From the NCBI RefSeq assembly GCF_001678475.1, contig NZ_JTJR01000025.1, positions 25,317-89,316 of the forward strand: DNA of 64,000 bases, in the 5' to 3' direction. Source of the stretch: Gallibacterium genomosp. 3. Its GTDB lineage: Bacteria; Pseudomonadota; Gammaproteobacteria; Enterobacterales; Pasteurellaceae. Shown piece by piece: positions 28,622 to 38,412 of the stretch. Below the pieces are notes generated by a model, which saw nothing but the letters and a program-made list of their open reading frames with translations, ran no database searches and was not told the DNA's origin. Made by a program: the position numbers and the translations under genes. Position 1 is the first letter of the stretch. The number at the start of each line of letters is the position of its first letter.

Positions 28622-29371
28622 ATGTGGATTGGGGTAATTACACTTTTCCCAGAAATGTTTACAGCTATTACAGAATTTGGGGTAACAAGTAGAGCCATAA
28701 AGCATAATCTGCTGCAAGTAAATTGTTGGAATCCAAGAGATTTCACCCACGATAAACATAAGACGGTAGATGACCGCCCTTATGGTGGAGGCCCTGGGAT
28801 GTTGATGATGGTACAGCCATTAAGAGATGCAATCCATGCGGCAAAAGCAGAAGCAGGTGAAGGTGCTAAGGTGATTTATCTCTCACCGCAAGGACGTAAA
28901 TTAAATCAAGCTGGCGTTGAACAGCTCGCTAAAAATCAAAAAATGATTTTGGTTTGTGGGCGTTATGAAGGCATCGATGAACGTTTGATAGAAACCGAAA
29001 TTGATGAAGAATGGTCAGTTGGTGATTACGTATTGACTGGGGGAGAGCTGCCAGCAATGACATTAATTGATGCAGTATCACGTTTTGTACCAGGTGTATT
29101 AGGCAAACAAGCTTCAGCGGAGGAAGATTCTTTTGCTGATGGATTATTAGATTGCCCACACTACACACGACCTGAAGTGCTTGATGGTATGACAGTACCG
29201 CCAGTATTGATGTCTGGCAATCACGAAGAAATTCGTAAATGGCGATTAAAGCAGTCGTTAAAACGAACGTGGTTACGCAGACCTGAGCTATTAGAAAGCC
29301 TAGCTCTGACTGACGAACAAAGGTTGCTGTTACAACAAGCTCAACAAGAGCAACAACAGCAAAAGAAATAG
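28622..29371 (+). CDS. trmD: tRNA (guanine37-N1)-methyltransferase TrmD
   Basis: 249 residues. It methylates G37 of tRNAs reading CNN codons to prevent frameshifts. The SPOUT trefoil-knot motifs are visible: YGGGPGMLM near residues 59-67, [15 protein letters not shown] near 110-124 and the S-adenosylmethionine loop LTGGELPAM near 139-147. It ends with a glutamine-rich tail ([12 protein letters not shown]). Starts 44 bases after rimM. Confidence 0.97.
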   Translation: MWIGVITLFPEMFTAITEFGVTSRAIKHNLLQVNCWNPRDFTHDKHKTVDDRPYGGGPGMLMMVQPLRDAIHAAKAEAGEGAKVIYLSPQGRKLNQAGVEQLAKNQKMILVCGRYEGIDERLIETEIDEEWSVGDYVLTGGELPAMTLIDAVSRFVPGVLGKQASAEEDSFADGLLDCPHYTRPEVLDGMTVPPVLMSGNHEEIRKWRLKQSLKRTWLRRPELLESLALTDEQRLLLQQAQQEQQQQKK

Positions 29372-29398
29372 ATTCAGTTACATCTAGGAATAAGGTAA

Positions 29399-29752
<354 letters not shown>

Positions 29753-29766
29753 TCGATTCTTTCTCT

Positions 29767-29797
29767 AAAGCCCTTGTTTTAACAAGGGCTTTTTTTA
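29767..29797. terminator. Terminator between rplS and fecE
   Basis: A 12-bp perfect stem (29767-29778 with 29781-29792), two-base loop, then T run. The genes are convergent; it mainly serves rplS and may also act for fecE. Confidence 0.9.
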
Positions 29798-29804
29798 TAG
29801 TTTT

Positions 29805-30572
29805 TTAATAAGAAATAAACATAGGGGTATGACTAATGGGGTCTTGGTGAATTTCACCATGTAATGAAAATACTTGTTCTAATAAATTAGTTGTCATCAC
29901 GTGATTAGGCGTTCCTTCAGCAATTAATTTTCCTTGTTTTAATACAATAAGGTGATCGCAGTAACGACTTGCCTGATTTAAATCATGGAGAACAGTAATA
30001 ATTGTTTTTCCCTTTGTTTTTTCGGATTGCATAATATTCATTAATTCTGTTTGATGATTGAGATCAAGATAAGTAGTTGGTTCATCAAGTAAGAGAATGG
30101 GGGCATCTTGAGCTAGAGCCATTGCTAAAAAAGCTCGTTGTTTTTGCCCTCCGGATAGATCCGTCACTAATCGATCTGCAAGAGGTATTAATTGGGTAAT
30201 TTCCATTGCCTCTTCAACTTTTTCATGATCTTCTTTTTTTAATTTACCCCATAAATTTAAATAGGGACTTCTACCATAGCTAATAAGCGCTTTTACACTT
30301 ATGCCTTCAGGAATAATATGATGTTGGGGGAGAATGGCTAATTGTTGTGAAAATTGATTCGCACTATATTGCCAAATATTTTTATTATGAAGTAATACTT
30401 CGCCCTGTTGAGCAGGCAGGAGTCTAGCAAGACTTTTTAATAGAGTTGATTTACCACATCCATTAGGACCAATCAAAGCTGTGATTTTATTATCAGGAAA
30501 ATTTACTCTTAAATTGTCCAAGATCGTGGTTTTACCATAACCAACAGTAAGCTGATGTGTCGAAAGTTGCAT
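29805..30572 (-). CDS. fecE: Ferric citrate ABC transporter ATPase FecE
   Basis: 255 residues. Walker A GPNGCGKSTLLK near residues 36-47, signature LSGGQKQRAFLAMALAQ near 140-156, Walker B ILLLDEPTTYLDL near 160-172 and a switch histidine in VLHDLNQASRYC. It energises uptake through FecCD at the inner membrane. It begins 3 bases after fecD ends. Assigned as fecE mainly from the clear FecB in the same operon. Confidence 0.88.
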   Translation of the reverse strand: MQLSTHQLTVGYGKTTILDNLRVNFPDNKITALIGPNGCGKSTLLKSLARLLPAQQGEVLLHNKNIWQYSANQFSQQLAILPQHHIIPEGISVKALISYGRSPYLNLWGKLKKEDHEKVEEAMEITQLIPLADRLVTDLSGGQKQRAFLAMALAQDAPILLLDEPTTYLDLNHQTELMNIMQSEKTKGKTIITVLHDLNQASRYCDHLIVLKQGKLIAEGTPNHVMTTNLLEQVFSLHGEIHQDPISHTPMFISY

Positions 30573-30575
30573 TAT

Positions 30576-31544
30576 TTATTTTTTCCTAATTAATAATAAA
30601 AAGAAATAAGGTGCGCCAATAATTGCAGTGAGTATTCCTGCAGGGAGTTCAATTGGTGGAGCAAGTGTTCTTGCAATAATGTCTGCAAGTTGTAACAAAA
30701 TTGCACCTATTAATATTGAAGCTGGAATTAAAATATGATGATGACCCCCAAATAATTTTCGTGCCATATGAGGTGCAATTAACCCTAAAAAAGCAATTGG
30801 CCCACACACAGCCACTGCTGTTGCAGAAATAGCGACAGCAATTAATAAAGTAACCAGCTGAATATGCTGTACATTAACACCAAGATTATTTGCTTTTTCT
30901 TCACCAAGGCTAAGAATATTGAGATGTTTTCCAAGTAGTAAACTTGCAGGTAATAATATCAATAACCAAGGTAGAGCAATATAAACAAAATCCCAACTTC
31001 TTCCCCATAAACTTCCTGTTAGCCAGAGCATAGCTAAGTTAATTTCAAGCGGTCTAGCCAGCATAATGTAGTGGGTGATTGCTGCATATAATGCAGAAAG
31101 CGCAATCCCAATTAATGCCATTTTTAAGGTAGAGAAGCGATAACCACAAAGAAACCAAAGGATAATAAAAGCAATAAAACCAGCAATAAATGTAATTGGT
31201 GGTAACCAATAGATTGAAAGGGTTGGAAAGAAAGATAAAACAATAACGGCAGCCATCCCAGCTGCATTGTTAATTCCCAGAATTTCAGGTGAAGCTAAAG
31301 GATTTCTTATAATTGCTTGTACTAAGGTTCCAGATAAGGCTAAAGCACCCCCTAAGAAAATTGCGAGTAATGCACGAGGTAAACGATATTCTATTAAAGT
31401 GAAATGATCTTTACTTTCTGTATTTATTAACGCAGAAAAGATATTCGATAATGAGAGTGTATAGGTACCAAATATTAAGCTAATAATGAACAGCAAGAAA
31501 ACAATAGTGAGTAATAGTAGAAGATAATAAGGAGACAGTTTCAT
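30576..31544 (-). CDS. fecD: Ferric citrate ABC permease FecD
   Basis: 322 residues, about nine membrane helices, FecCD family. The RNPLASPEILGINNAAGMAAV and CGPIAFLGLIAPHMARKLFGG segments are typical; the latter includes the loop that contacts the ATPase. Overlaps fecC by one base (TAATG). Confidence 0.88.
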   Translation of the reverse strand: MKLSPYYLLLLLTIVFLLFIISLIFGTYTLSLSNIFSALINTESKDHFTLIEYRLPRALLAIFLGGALALSGTLVQAIIRNPLASPEILGINNAAGMAAVIVLSFFPTLSIYWLPPITFIAGFIAFIILWFLCGYRFSTLKMALIGIALSALYAAITHYIMLARPLEINLAMLWLTGSLWGRSWDFVYIALPWLLILLPASLLLGKHLNILSLGEEKANNLGVNVQHIQLVTLLIAVAISATAVAVCGPIAFLGLIAPHMARKLFGGHHHILIPASILIGAILLQLADIIARTLAPPIELPAGILTAIIGAPYFFLLLIRKK

Positions 31545-32533
31545 TATTGCTTCCCTCTAGCGATCCATACAAAGAAAGGCGCTCCAATCAGTGCCAAAAT
31601 TGCGCCAGCGGGCAATTCATTTGGGAAGGTGATAGCACGAGCAATAATATCTGCGACTAGCATTAGAATAGCGCCAAATAACATAGTTATTGGTAATGAT
31701 TTACGCAGGTCATAACCAATCCAATAGCGAGCTAGGTGTGGAATAAGTAATCCAATAAAGGCAAATGGTCCTGCAACACTAACACAAGCACCAATTAAAC
31801 ATAATGCACATAAATTAATAAGAATTCTTAATTGTGTAAGGTTAATACCAAGTGATGTTGCGGTTTCATCACTTAAGCTGAGAATGTTTAATTTATTGGC
31901 TATGCTCATACTAATTAGAATTGCAGGGAGTACAAATGGCAATAAATTCCATACAGCTTCCCAGCGAATATGTCCAACACCTCCTGCTAGCCAACTCATT
32001 ACACCATAAGCGTTATCTTCAGATAATATTAGTGTTAATTTGGTGAGGGCAGCACATAGCATAGAAACAGCAATTCCAGCAAGAACAATACGGCTTCGTT
32101 CAATGTTACCACTCCAACCGGCGCTAATTAGCATAACTAATAGCCAACTTAAACCACCACCAACTGCTGCAACAAAGCTGATACTATAAGTCGATATCAT
32201 TGCAGGATTAATTGCTGTCGCAATTACCATAGCTAAAGATGCGCCAGAATTGATCCCTAATAGCGAGGGGGAGGCAAGAGGATTGCGGGTAATGCTTTGT
32301 AATAATGCACCAGCAAGGCTAAGTGAAGCACCAATTAATATTGCACAAATACTACGTGGTAAGCGTAGGTTAGTTATTGTAATGTTAGCAATTGTATTAT
32401 TTGTATGGGCAAATAGTGCTTGCACTGCATCAGTAGCGGAAACATTCAAAGGGTAAAATAAAAAAAGGCTAGCCCAGAATAGGAGTAATAATAAAAATAT
32501 AGGGCTTAGCCAACGATAGATTAAATAACGCAT
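31544..32533 (-). CDS. fecC: Ferric citrate ABC permease FecC
   Basis: 329 residues, same family as its neighbour FecD, with RNPLASPSLLGINSGASLAMV near residues 82-102 and AGPFAFIGLLIPHLARYWIG near 250-270. The pair forms a pseudo-symmetric pore. Starts two bases after fecB ends. Confidence 0.88.
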   Translation of the reverse strand: MRYLIYRWLSPIFLLLLLFWASLFLFYPLNVSATDAVQALFAHTNNTIANITITNLRLPRSICAILIGASLSLAGALLQSITRNPLASPSLLGINSGASLAMVIATAINPAMISTYSISFVAAVGGGLSWLLVMLISAGWSGNIERSRIVLAGIAVSMLCAALTKLTLILSEDNAYGVMSWLAGGVGHIRWEAVWNLLPFVLPAILISMSIANKLNILSLSDETATSLGINLTQLRILINLCALCLIGACVSVAGPFAFIGLLIPHLARYWIGYDLRKSLPITMLFGAILMLVADIIARAITFPNELPAGAILALIGAPFFVWIARGKQ

Positions 32534-32535
32534 AG

Positions 32536-33429
32536 TTATTTAGTCATTGCCTTTTGTAGAATTTCAGCAATATTTTCTGCTGCATCTAAGCCACGAGAAC
32601 GTGTCCAAAGTGCAGCATCATTAGTATTAATAACTTGATTCTTTTGTACTGCGGTTAGTGCATTCCATAAAGGTTCATTTACCCATTTTTTCGCAATACT
32701 TTCATCACGATAGTGAACAATAATTAACCATTCAGGGTTAGAGGTTGCTAATTGTTCTAATCCTGCTGGATTATTAGCATCATCTTTAGCATTTAGAGGT
32801 TTATCAACAGTAAATCCTAATGTTTCTAAAAGACTACCAGTGTAAGATTTATTGGTCGTGATTAGGAATTGTGTTTCACGAGATATGCCTACTATGGCGT
32901 GTGCTTTTGGTAATGATTTAGCAATTTCAGCCATTTTTTCTTTATGTTGCTTAATTCTTGCTTTCATCTCTTGTGATTTTCCAACAACATCAGCAATGAT
33001 TTGTGCAGAAACTAGATTATCTTGGTAGGTTTCTTTGCGTGATTTTAAGAGTAAGGTTGGCGCGATTTTCTTTAATTCATCATAAACTGCACTATGACGA
33101 TTTTGATCTGCGATAATTAAATCTGGTTTTAATTCAGCAATAGCTTCTAAACTTGGTTGAGAGCGTGTACCAACCGATTTCCACTCATTAATTTTATCGC
33201 GAACACTTTGTAAAATACGGGTTTTATCATTATCATCTGCAACACCAACGGGACTAACACCAACATTGGCTAAAGCATCGATAAAGGAGTATTCAAGAGC
33301 GACAACTCTTTTGGGTATATTATTGATAGTAAATTCTCCCTGAGCATCTTTTACCGTAATAGCTGAAGCAGAGACAGATAAGCATACTAGAAATGCAAAA
33401 GTGATGAAGTGACGAACAATATGCAACAT
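32536..33429 (-). CDS. fecB: Ferric citrate-binding periplasmic protein FecB
   Basis: 297 residues. A signal peptide ends SASA near residue 23. The mature chain follows E. coli FecB closely as recalled: the VVALEYSFIDALANVGVSPVGVADDND, SVGTRSQPSLEAIAELKPDLIIAD and LLLKSRKETYQDNL stretches are near matches (shown here as separate short segments of one continuous alignment). It would capture ferric citrate in the periplasm. AGGAG precedes the ATG. First gene of fecBCDE; the outer-membrane receptor fecA and the fecIR regulators are not present. Confidence 0.88.
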   Translation of the reverse strand: MLHIVRHFITFAFLVCLSVSASAITVKDAQGEFTINNIPKRVVALEYSFIDALANVGVSPVGVADDNDKTRILQSVRDKINEWKSVGTRSQPSLEAIAELKPDLIIADQNRHSAVYDELKKIAPTLLLKSRKETYQDNLVSAQIIADVVGKSQEMKARIKQHKEKMAEIAKSLPKAHAIVGISRETQFLITTNKSYTGSLLETLGFTVDKPLNAKDDANNPAGLEQLATSNPEWLIIVHYRDESIAKKWVNEPLWNALTAVQKNQVINTNDAALWTRSRGLDAAENIAEILQKAMTK

Positions 33430-33462
33430 TAGTTAATCTCCTGAATTAATTTAAGCGGTAAA

Positions 33463-33492
33463 ATAATAGCAAATTAGATTGAAAAATAACAA
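33463..33492 (-). promoter_or_regulatory. Predicted promoter of fecBCDE
   Basis: On the minus strand TTGTTA (33492-33487), 18 bases, TATTAT (33468-33463). A and T-rich sequence upstream (33503-33525) has some NAT triplets that could be part of a Fur site, but the match is weak. Confidence 0.45.
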
Positions 33493-33550
33493 TACAAATA
33501 GGAATTTTTATCAATTCTAATTGCTGTTTTTATTCAGAAGATTTATTTTA

Positions 33551-33985
33551 TTACACCTGTAACCAAAAGGTAACGGGTCCATCATTAGTGAGTGATACTT
33601 GCATATCTGCTGCGAATTGCCCAGTTTGTACAGGCACTGTTTGACGGCATTTTTCGACAAAATAGTGATACAATTTTTCTGCCAATTCTGGATGTCCAGA
33701 GCGGCTAAAACTTGGACGTAACCCTTTTTTAGTGTCTGCGGCAAGGGTAAACTGTGAAACTACTAATAATTCACCTTGCACTTGTTGTACGTTGAGATTT
33801 ATCTTGCCGTTTTCATCACTAAAAATTCGATAATTTAATACTTTTTCGATTAATCGATCAGCTTTGCTTTGATCATCATCTCGTTCAACGCCAAGTAAAA
33901 CCAGAATTCCTTGACCGATTTGGCCTATAACTTGCTGGTCAACGACAACATTAGCTTGTGTAACACGTTGAATTAGAGCGATCAT
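33551..33985 (-). CDS. dtd: D-aminoacyl-tRNA deacylase Dtd
   Basis: 144 residues. It hydrolyses D-aminoacyl-tRNA and so keeps D-amino acids out of proteins. The two cross-subunit motifs are seen: SQFTLAAD near residues 77-84 and the C-terminal GPVTFWLQ with its Gly-Pro. Its ATG overlaps the yihY stop by four bases, so the two are translationally coupled. Confidence 0.96.
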   Translation of the reverse strand: MIALIQRVTQANVVVDQQVIGQIGQGILVLLGVERDDDQSKADRLIEKVLNYRIFSDENGKINLNVQQVQGELLVVSQFTLAADTKKGLRPSFSRSGHPELAEKLYHYFVEKCRQTVPVQTGQFAADMQVSLTNDGPVTFWLQV

Positions 33986-34893
33986 CTTTTTTCCCCAGTT
34001 TGTGCTTTAGTAATCAGTTGTTGATAAAAATAATTGAAATCCAGATCTTGAGATTCATCATGCTGAATACGTTGTAAATCATCTAATACCGCAGTAAGTT
34101 GTGCACCGAGTAAGACAAAAGTCCAACTTAAATGAATCCATAGGATCATAATAGGCAGCGTTGCTAAAGCGCCGTAGATTAACTGATAAGAAGGAAATGC
34201 TTGCATATACCAAGTAAAGCACGCCTTGCCTAAAGTAAAAAATATTGCAGCAATTAACGCACCACAGGCAGCGTGTTTAATATTGACTTTGGTGTTAGGA
34301 ACAACAGCATAAATACAGGTAAATGCTAACCAAGATAAGAAAAAAGGAACGAAGCTTAACAGTTTTAAGCCAAAAGGTAAGCCAGTTTTATAAGTAAAAA
34401 CGGTGCTTGAAAAAATATAAGAGCTAACCCCAATACTGATTGCAATAAAAATTGGGCCCAGCGTTAAAATCATCCAATAAATAGAGAAAGAGTAAAGAGC
34501 AGAACGTTTCTTACTATTTGCCCAAATGTCATTTAACGTTGTATCAATTGATTTAATCAACATTAGTGCGACAATGATTAATCCAACAATGCTGATTGCA
34601 CTCATCTTCTTCGTATTGGCAATAAACATCCGTATATAATGTTCGACGGTATTGCTGACTGATGGAGCAAAATTGGTAAAAATAAATTGTTCAAAATCTT
34701 TAATTAAGTCATTAAAAACAGGAAATGCAGCAAAAAAGGCAAAAATTACCATAAATAATGGCACAATCGCCAACATTGTACTGTAAGTAAGAAAACCCGC
34801 CGCTTGTGAGAGTTTATTTTGCTTAAAGCGATATAAAAAAATCTTAATAAAAATAGTTAAATTCTGAATAAGTTGTTGTGGAAGTTTTTGCAT
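33982..34893 (-). CDS. YihY/BrkB family inner membrane protein
   Basis: 303 residues, about six membrane helices, YihY/BrkB family (formerly labelled ribonuclease BN). The [19 protein letters not shown] start of the domain and [18 protein letters not shown] near the end are characteristic. Function is uncertain in the family. It sits between pabA (19 bases) and dtd, an order seen in related genomes. Confidence 0.88.
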   Translation of the reverse strand: MQKLPQQLIQNLTIFIKIFLYRFKQNKLSQAAGFLTYSTMLAIVPLFMVIFAFFAAFPVFNDLIKDFEQFIFTNFAPSVSNTVEHYIRMFIANTKKMSAISIVGLIIVALMLIKSIDTTLNDIWANSKKRSALYSFSIYWMILTLGPIFIAISIGVSSYIFSSTVFTYKTGLPFGLKLLSFVPFFLSWLAFTCIYAVVPNTKVNIKHAACGALIAAIFFTLGKACFTWYMQAFPSYQLIYGALATLPIMILWIHLSWTFVLLGAQLTAVLDDLQRIQHDESQDLDFNYFYQQLITKAQTGEKR

Positions 34894-34912
34894 AAATTCC
34901 CTCTAAAATAGG

Positions 34913-35485
34913 TTAAGGGCGAATTGCCAACCAATTACGCAATAAAGTTTCGCCATATTCAGTGATAAAAGATTCAGGATGAAATTGTACCCCATAAATA
35001 GGAAGCTGACGATGTTGCATTGCCATAATCACTCCTTCTTCACATTCTGCTGTAACTTCAAGCGATTCAGGAAATGAATCTTTGGCAACTGCCCAAGAGT
35101 GATATAAACCAATTTGGCTTTGTTGTGGAATATTGTGCCATAAAGGTGAACTTGCTGTTTGGCATAAAGTATGATTTTGCCCATGCCGCACATTGGGCAG
35201 GTTGTATAGTGAGGCACCAAAATATTGGCAGAGTGTTTGATGACCTAAACATACCCCTAAAATCGTTTTGTCTTGATAACATTGATCAATTACTGCAAAC
35301 AGTTGTGGATAAGCCGATGGCACATCTGGTCCAGGTGATAGCAAAATATGTGAAAACGGATCTAATTGTTCAAATGGGATCTGATCGTGCTGTACGATAG
35401 TGAATGTAGTAGTTGGTAAAATTTTGCGTAATAACTCCACTAAATTAAAAGTAAATGAATCGTGGTTATCAATAAGTAATAGCAT
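34913..35485 (-). CDS. pabA: Glutamine amidotransferase, PabA/TrpG type
   Basis: 190 residues. It supplies ammonia from glutamine to aminodeoxychorismate synthase (folate) or anthranilate synthase (tryptophan). The triad is visible: nucleophile Cys in GVCLGHQ near residue 79, and His-Glu in GVQFHPES near 169-176. LLIDNHDSFTFNLVE opens the protein. With no trp genes around, PabA is more likely than TrpG, but the partner pabB is not in the window. First gene of a pabA-yihY-dtd unit. Confidence 0.8.
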   Translation of the reverse strand: MLLLIDNHDSFTFNLVELLRKILPTTTFTIVQHDQIPFEQLDPFSHILLSPGPDVPSAYPQLFAVIDQCYQDKTILGVCLGHQTLCQYFGASLYNLPNVRHGQNHTLCQTASSPLWHNIPQQSQIGLYHSWAVAKDSFPESLEVTAECEEGVIMAMQHRQLPIYGVQFHPESFITEYGETLLRNWLAIRP

Positions 35486-35625
35486 AATGATTTATAAGGA
35501 TAAATTCAGATAATAAATAATGTTGATGGCATATTATAGAAACTTATTGAGTTTAATTGTAGATAAAGTATTAGCTTGTTGTTATTGTAACAGGGCTTTT
35601 ATCATTAAGTAAAAATAGGCATCTT

Positions 35626-36375
35626 ATGAAAGATCGACACAGTCTAATTTTGGATATATTAAATCAACAAGGGCAAGTTCAAGTCAATGAATTGGCTCAT
35701 CTACTAAAAGTTTCTGTAGAAACCATAAGACGAGATTTATCTTTTTTATCAAAGCAGCAGTTGCTTTATCGAACTCATGGAGGGGCATTAAGTAAAAAGA
35801 CAGATGATATAGGCAGCTCTTTTCAGCTTCGTCAGAGAACAAATGCGGATATAAAAAAAGCGATTGCAGAACGTGTTGCTGAATATGTTTATGAAGGGGC
35901 TGTTATTGGGTTAGATGCTAGTTCAACAAGTTGGTATGTAGCACAATTAATCCCAGATATTCCTTGTTCTGTGGTTACAAACTCTATGCATAATATCACC
36001 GCTTTGGTGAATAAACCGAATGTAAAAACTATTGCTACTGGTGGGGTTTATTCTGCTAAATATGATGCTTTTTATGGCCCACTTTCCGAATATTTACTTG
36101 CTCGCTTACATATTGATATTGGAATTTTTTCTTGTGTGGGTGTCGATGATAATGGGGCAATTTGGGAATCTAATGAGCTTAATGTTGCGATTAAGCGAAA
36201 GATGATGGATGTTTCAGGGCAGAAATTACTTTTAGTTGATCCCTCAAAATTTGGAAAACAAAATTTAATTCAGTTAGGTGAAATCTCGCAAGTGGATATG
36301 CTATTTACTGAAGGGCGTATCTCGGAAAAATTATCTGCGTATTGTCAGAAAAATAATGTGACTGTTTTCGGTTAA
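35626..36375 (+). CDS. fucR: DeoR-family regulator of the fucose operon
   Basis: 249 residues. An N-terminal winged helix (LNQQGQVQVNELAHLLKVSVETIRRDLSFL, residues about 10-40) is followed by a DeoR sensor domain (GLDASSTSWYVAQLI and ATGGVYSAKYDAFYGPL). It lies directly upstream of and in the same direction as fucI, so it most likely regulates fucIKUAP in response to fuculose-1-phosphate, as in E. coli. The symbol rests on context as well as family. Confidence 0.83.
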   Translation: MKDRHSLILDILNQQGQVQVNELAHLLKVSVETIRRDLSFLSKQQLLYRTHGGALSKKTDDIGSSFQLRQRTNADIKKAIAERVAEYVYEGAVIGLDASSTSWYVAQLIPDIPCSVVTNSMHNITALVNKPNVKTIATGGVYSAKYDAFYGPLSEYLLARLHIDIGIFSCVGVDDNGAIWESNELNVAIKRKMMDVSGQKLLLVDPSKFGKQNLIQLGEISQVDMLFTEGRISEKLSAYCQKNNVTVFG

Positions 36376-36440
36376 TAATGCCTGAATTGACCGAATTTAT
36401 TATTTATTGATTTATTCGGGCAGAAAAAATTAAGAAATTT

Positions 36441-36476
36441 AGTCAAAATTGACTGTTTTCTGTGATTCATCTCACA
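36441..36476 (+). promoter_or_regulatory. Fucose operon control region: CRP site and inverted repeat
   Basis: 36461-36476 is a perfect match to TGTGA-N6-TCACA, the CRP core. Seven bases upstream, 36441-36454 is an inverted repeat (AGTCAA, two bases, TTGACT) that could be the FucR operator. A weak -10 candidate, TATCTT, is at 36499-36504, which would put the CRP centre near -42. Confidence 0.75.
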
Positions 36477-36602
36477 AAACTTTATTAAGTTTCAAAAATA
36501 TCTTTTTACTTCCCGTGCGTTATTAGATGATTTTTTCAGTTCGTTTGTGTTGTGTCAGACACAAATATGATTTTCCAATTAAGCAAACTGAAGGAGACAT
36601 CT

Positions 36603-38360
36603 ATGCAATCAACAAAAATTAAGATTGGTATTAGACCAACTATTGATGGTCGTCGCATGGGAGTAAGAGAATCATTAGAAGAACAAACAATGAATATGGC
36701 GAAATCTGTTGCGGATTTATTACAAACACAAGTCCGCCATGCAGATGGTCAGTTTGTTGAATGTGTTATTGCGGATACATGTATTGGTGGGGTAGCAGAA
36801 GCAGCAGCTTGTGCAGAAAAATTTAAGTTAAGTAATGTTGGTGTTGTTATTACTGTAACTCCTTGTTGGTGCTATGGATCTGAAACAATTGATATGGATC
36901 CTCATATGCCGAAAGCGATTTGGGGCTTTAATGGGACAGAACGTCCAGGTGCTGTTTATTTAGCTGCTGCCTTAGCAGGACATACTCAAATGGGATTACC
37001 TGCTTTTTCTATCTATGGTACAGAAGTCCAAGAAGCAGATGACACTACTATTCCTGAGGATGTAAAAGAAAAATTATTACGTTTTGCTCGAGCAGGATTA
37101 GTGGTAGCGAGCATTAGAGGTAAATCTTATCTTTCTATCGGTTCTGTTTCGATGGGAATTGCAGGATCTATTGTCGATCAACCATTCTTCCAACACTATC
37201 TCGGTATGCGTAATGAATATGTTGATATGACAGAAATTAAACGCCGTTTAGATAGAAAAATTTATGATGAAGAAGAAGTTAAATTGGCATTATCTTGGGT
37301 AAAACAATACTGTAAGGAAGGTATTGATACAAATAAACCTGAATTCCAACGTTCAGCAGCTGAAAAAGAAGAACTTTGGGAAAATGTCGTCAAAATGACC
37401 ATTATTGCCCGTGATTTAATGGTTGGAAATCCAAAATTAGCAGAATTAAATTTTGGTGAAGAAGCATTAGGGCATAATGCGATTGCAGCAGGTTTCCAAG
37501 GACAAAGACAGTGGACAGATCACTTACCTAATGGCGACTTTATGGAAGCGATCCTCAATTCTACTTATGATTGGAATGGGGTGCGTCCTCCTTTCATTAT
37601 GGCAACAGAAAATGATTCCTTAAATGGCATTACTATGTTGTTAGCAAATCAATTAACTGGACAAGCTCAAATCTTTGCGGATGTGCGCACTTATTGGAGC
37701 CAAGACTCCGTAGAACGTGTTACAGGCTTCCGTCCTGAACAAGGATTCCTCCATTTATTAAATTCAGGTTCAGCAGCATTAGATGGTACAGGGCAACATC
37801 AAAATCAACAAGGTGAACATCTGATTAAGCCAGTCTGGGAAGTTACAGAAGAAGATGGAAAACGTTGTGTTGAAAATACGCGTTGGTGTGCTGCGGTACA
37901 TGAATATTTCCGTGGCGGTGGTTTGTCCTCACAATTCCTCACAAAAGGAGGACTTCCGTTCACGATGAGTCGTATTAATTTAGTGAAAGGTTTAGGACCT
38001 GTATTACAGCTTGCTGAGGGATGGTCAATAGAGTTACCAACAGATGTGCATGATACCTTGAGTAAACGCACAAATGAAACTTGGCCTTGTACATGGTTTG
38101 TACCTCGTCTTACTGGAAAAGGGGCATTCAAAGATGTGTATTCAGTGATGGCAAACTGGGGCGCAAATCACTGTGTGGTAAGTTATGGTCATATTGGTGC
38201 TGATTTAATTACATTAGCTTCAATGTTACGTATTCCAGTATGTATGCACAATGTTGAAGATGAAGCAATTTTCCGTCCAAGTGCATGGAGTGCTTTTGGA
38301 CAGGATAAAGAAGGTCAAGATTATAGAGCGTGCCAAAATTTTGGACCTTTATATAAGTGA
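36603..38360 (+). CDS. fucI: L-fucose isomerase FucI
   Basis: 585 residues from the ATG at 36603, which has AAGGAGA six bases before it; an in-frame GTG at 36552 is unlikely. It converts L-fucose to L-fuculose. [20 protein letters not shown] is the family N-terminus, and the metal-binding Glu and Asp lie in ATENDSLNG and nearby. Size fits E. coli FucI (591). First enzyme of the operon. Confidence 0.97.
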   Translation: MQSTKIKIGIRPTIDGRRMGVRESLEEQTMNMAKSVADLLQTQVRHADGQFVECVIADTCIGGVAEAAACAEKFKLSNVGVVITVTPCWCYGSETIDMDPHMPKAIWGFNGTERPGAVYLAAALAGHTQMGLPAFSIYGTEVQEADDTTIPEDVKEKLLRFARAGLVVASIRGKSYLSIGSVSMGIAGSIVDQPFFQHYLGMRNEYVDMTEIKRRLDRKIYDEEEVKLALSWVKQYCKEGIDTNKPEFQRSAAEKEELWENVVKMTIIARDLMVGNPKLAELNFGEEALGHNAIAAGFQGQRQWTDHLPNGDFMEAILNSTYDWNGVRPPFIMATENDSLNGITMLLANQLTGQAQIFADVRTYWSQDSVERVTGFRPEQGFLHLLNSGSAALDGTGQHQNQQGEHLIKPVWEVTEEDGKRCVENTRWCAAVHEYFRGGGLSSQFLTKGGLPFTMSRINLVKGLGPVLQLAEGWSIELPTDVHDTLSKRTNETWPCTWFVPRLTGKGAFKDVYSVMANWGANHCVVSYGHIGADLITLASMLRIPVCMHNVEDEAIFRPSAWSAFGQDKEGQDYRACQNFGPLYK

Positions 38361-38370
38361 TAAAGATAGG

Positions 38371-38396
38371 AAAACTCCCTCTATGGAGGGAGTTTT
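38371..38396 (+). promoter_or_regulatory. Intercistronic hairpin between fucI and fucK
   Basis: An 11-bp perfect stem (38371-38381 with 38386-38396) and TATG loop. The stem ends in TTTT but no long T run follows. It could reduce read-through into fucK or protect the fucI end of the mRNA. Confidence 0.7.
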
Positions 38397-38412
38397 CTAA
38401 AAGGAGAGCTTT

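Noticed and set aside
28600..28622. Separate leader peptide before trmD
   Set aside because: The 44-base rimM-trmD gap holds only a ribosome-binding segment and no convincing coding frame.
33495..33530. Fur box upstream of fecB
   Set aside because: Only a few NAT triplets match; the region is so AT-rich that such matches are expected by chance.
34913..35485. Assignment as trpG of a tryptophan operon
   Set aside because: No trpE, trpD or trpC lies nearby; PabA fits the context better, though the family alone cannot settle it.
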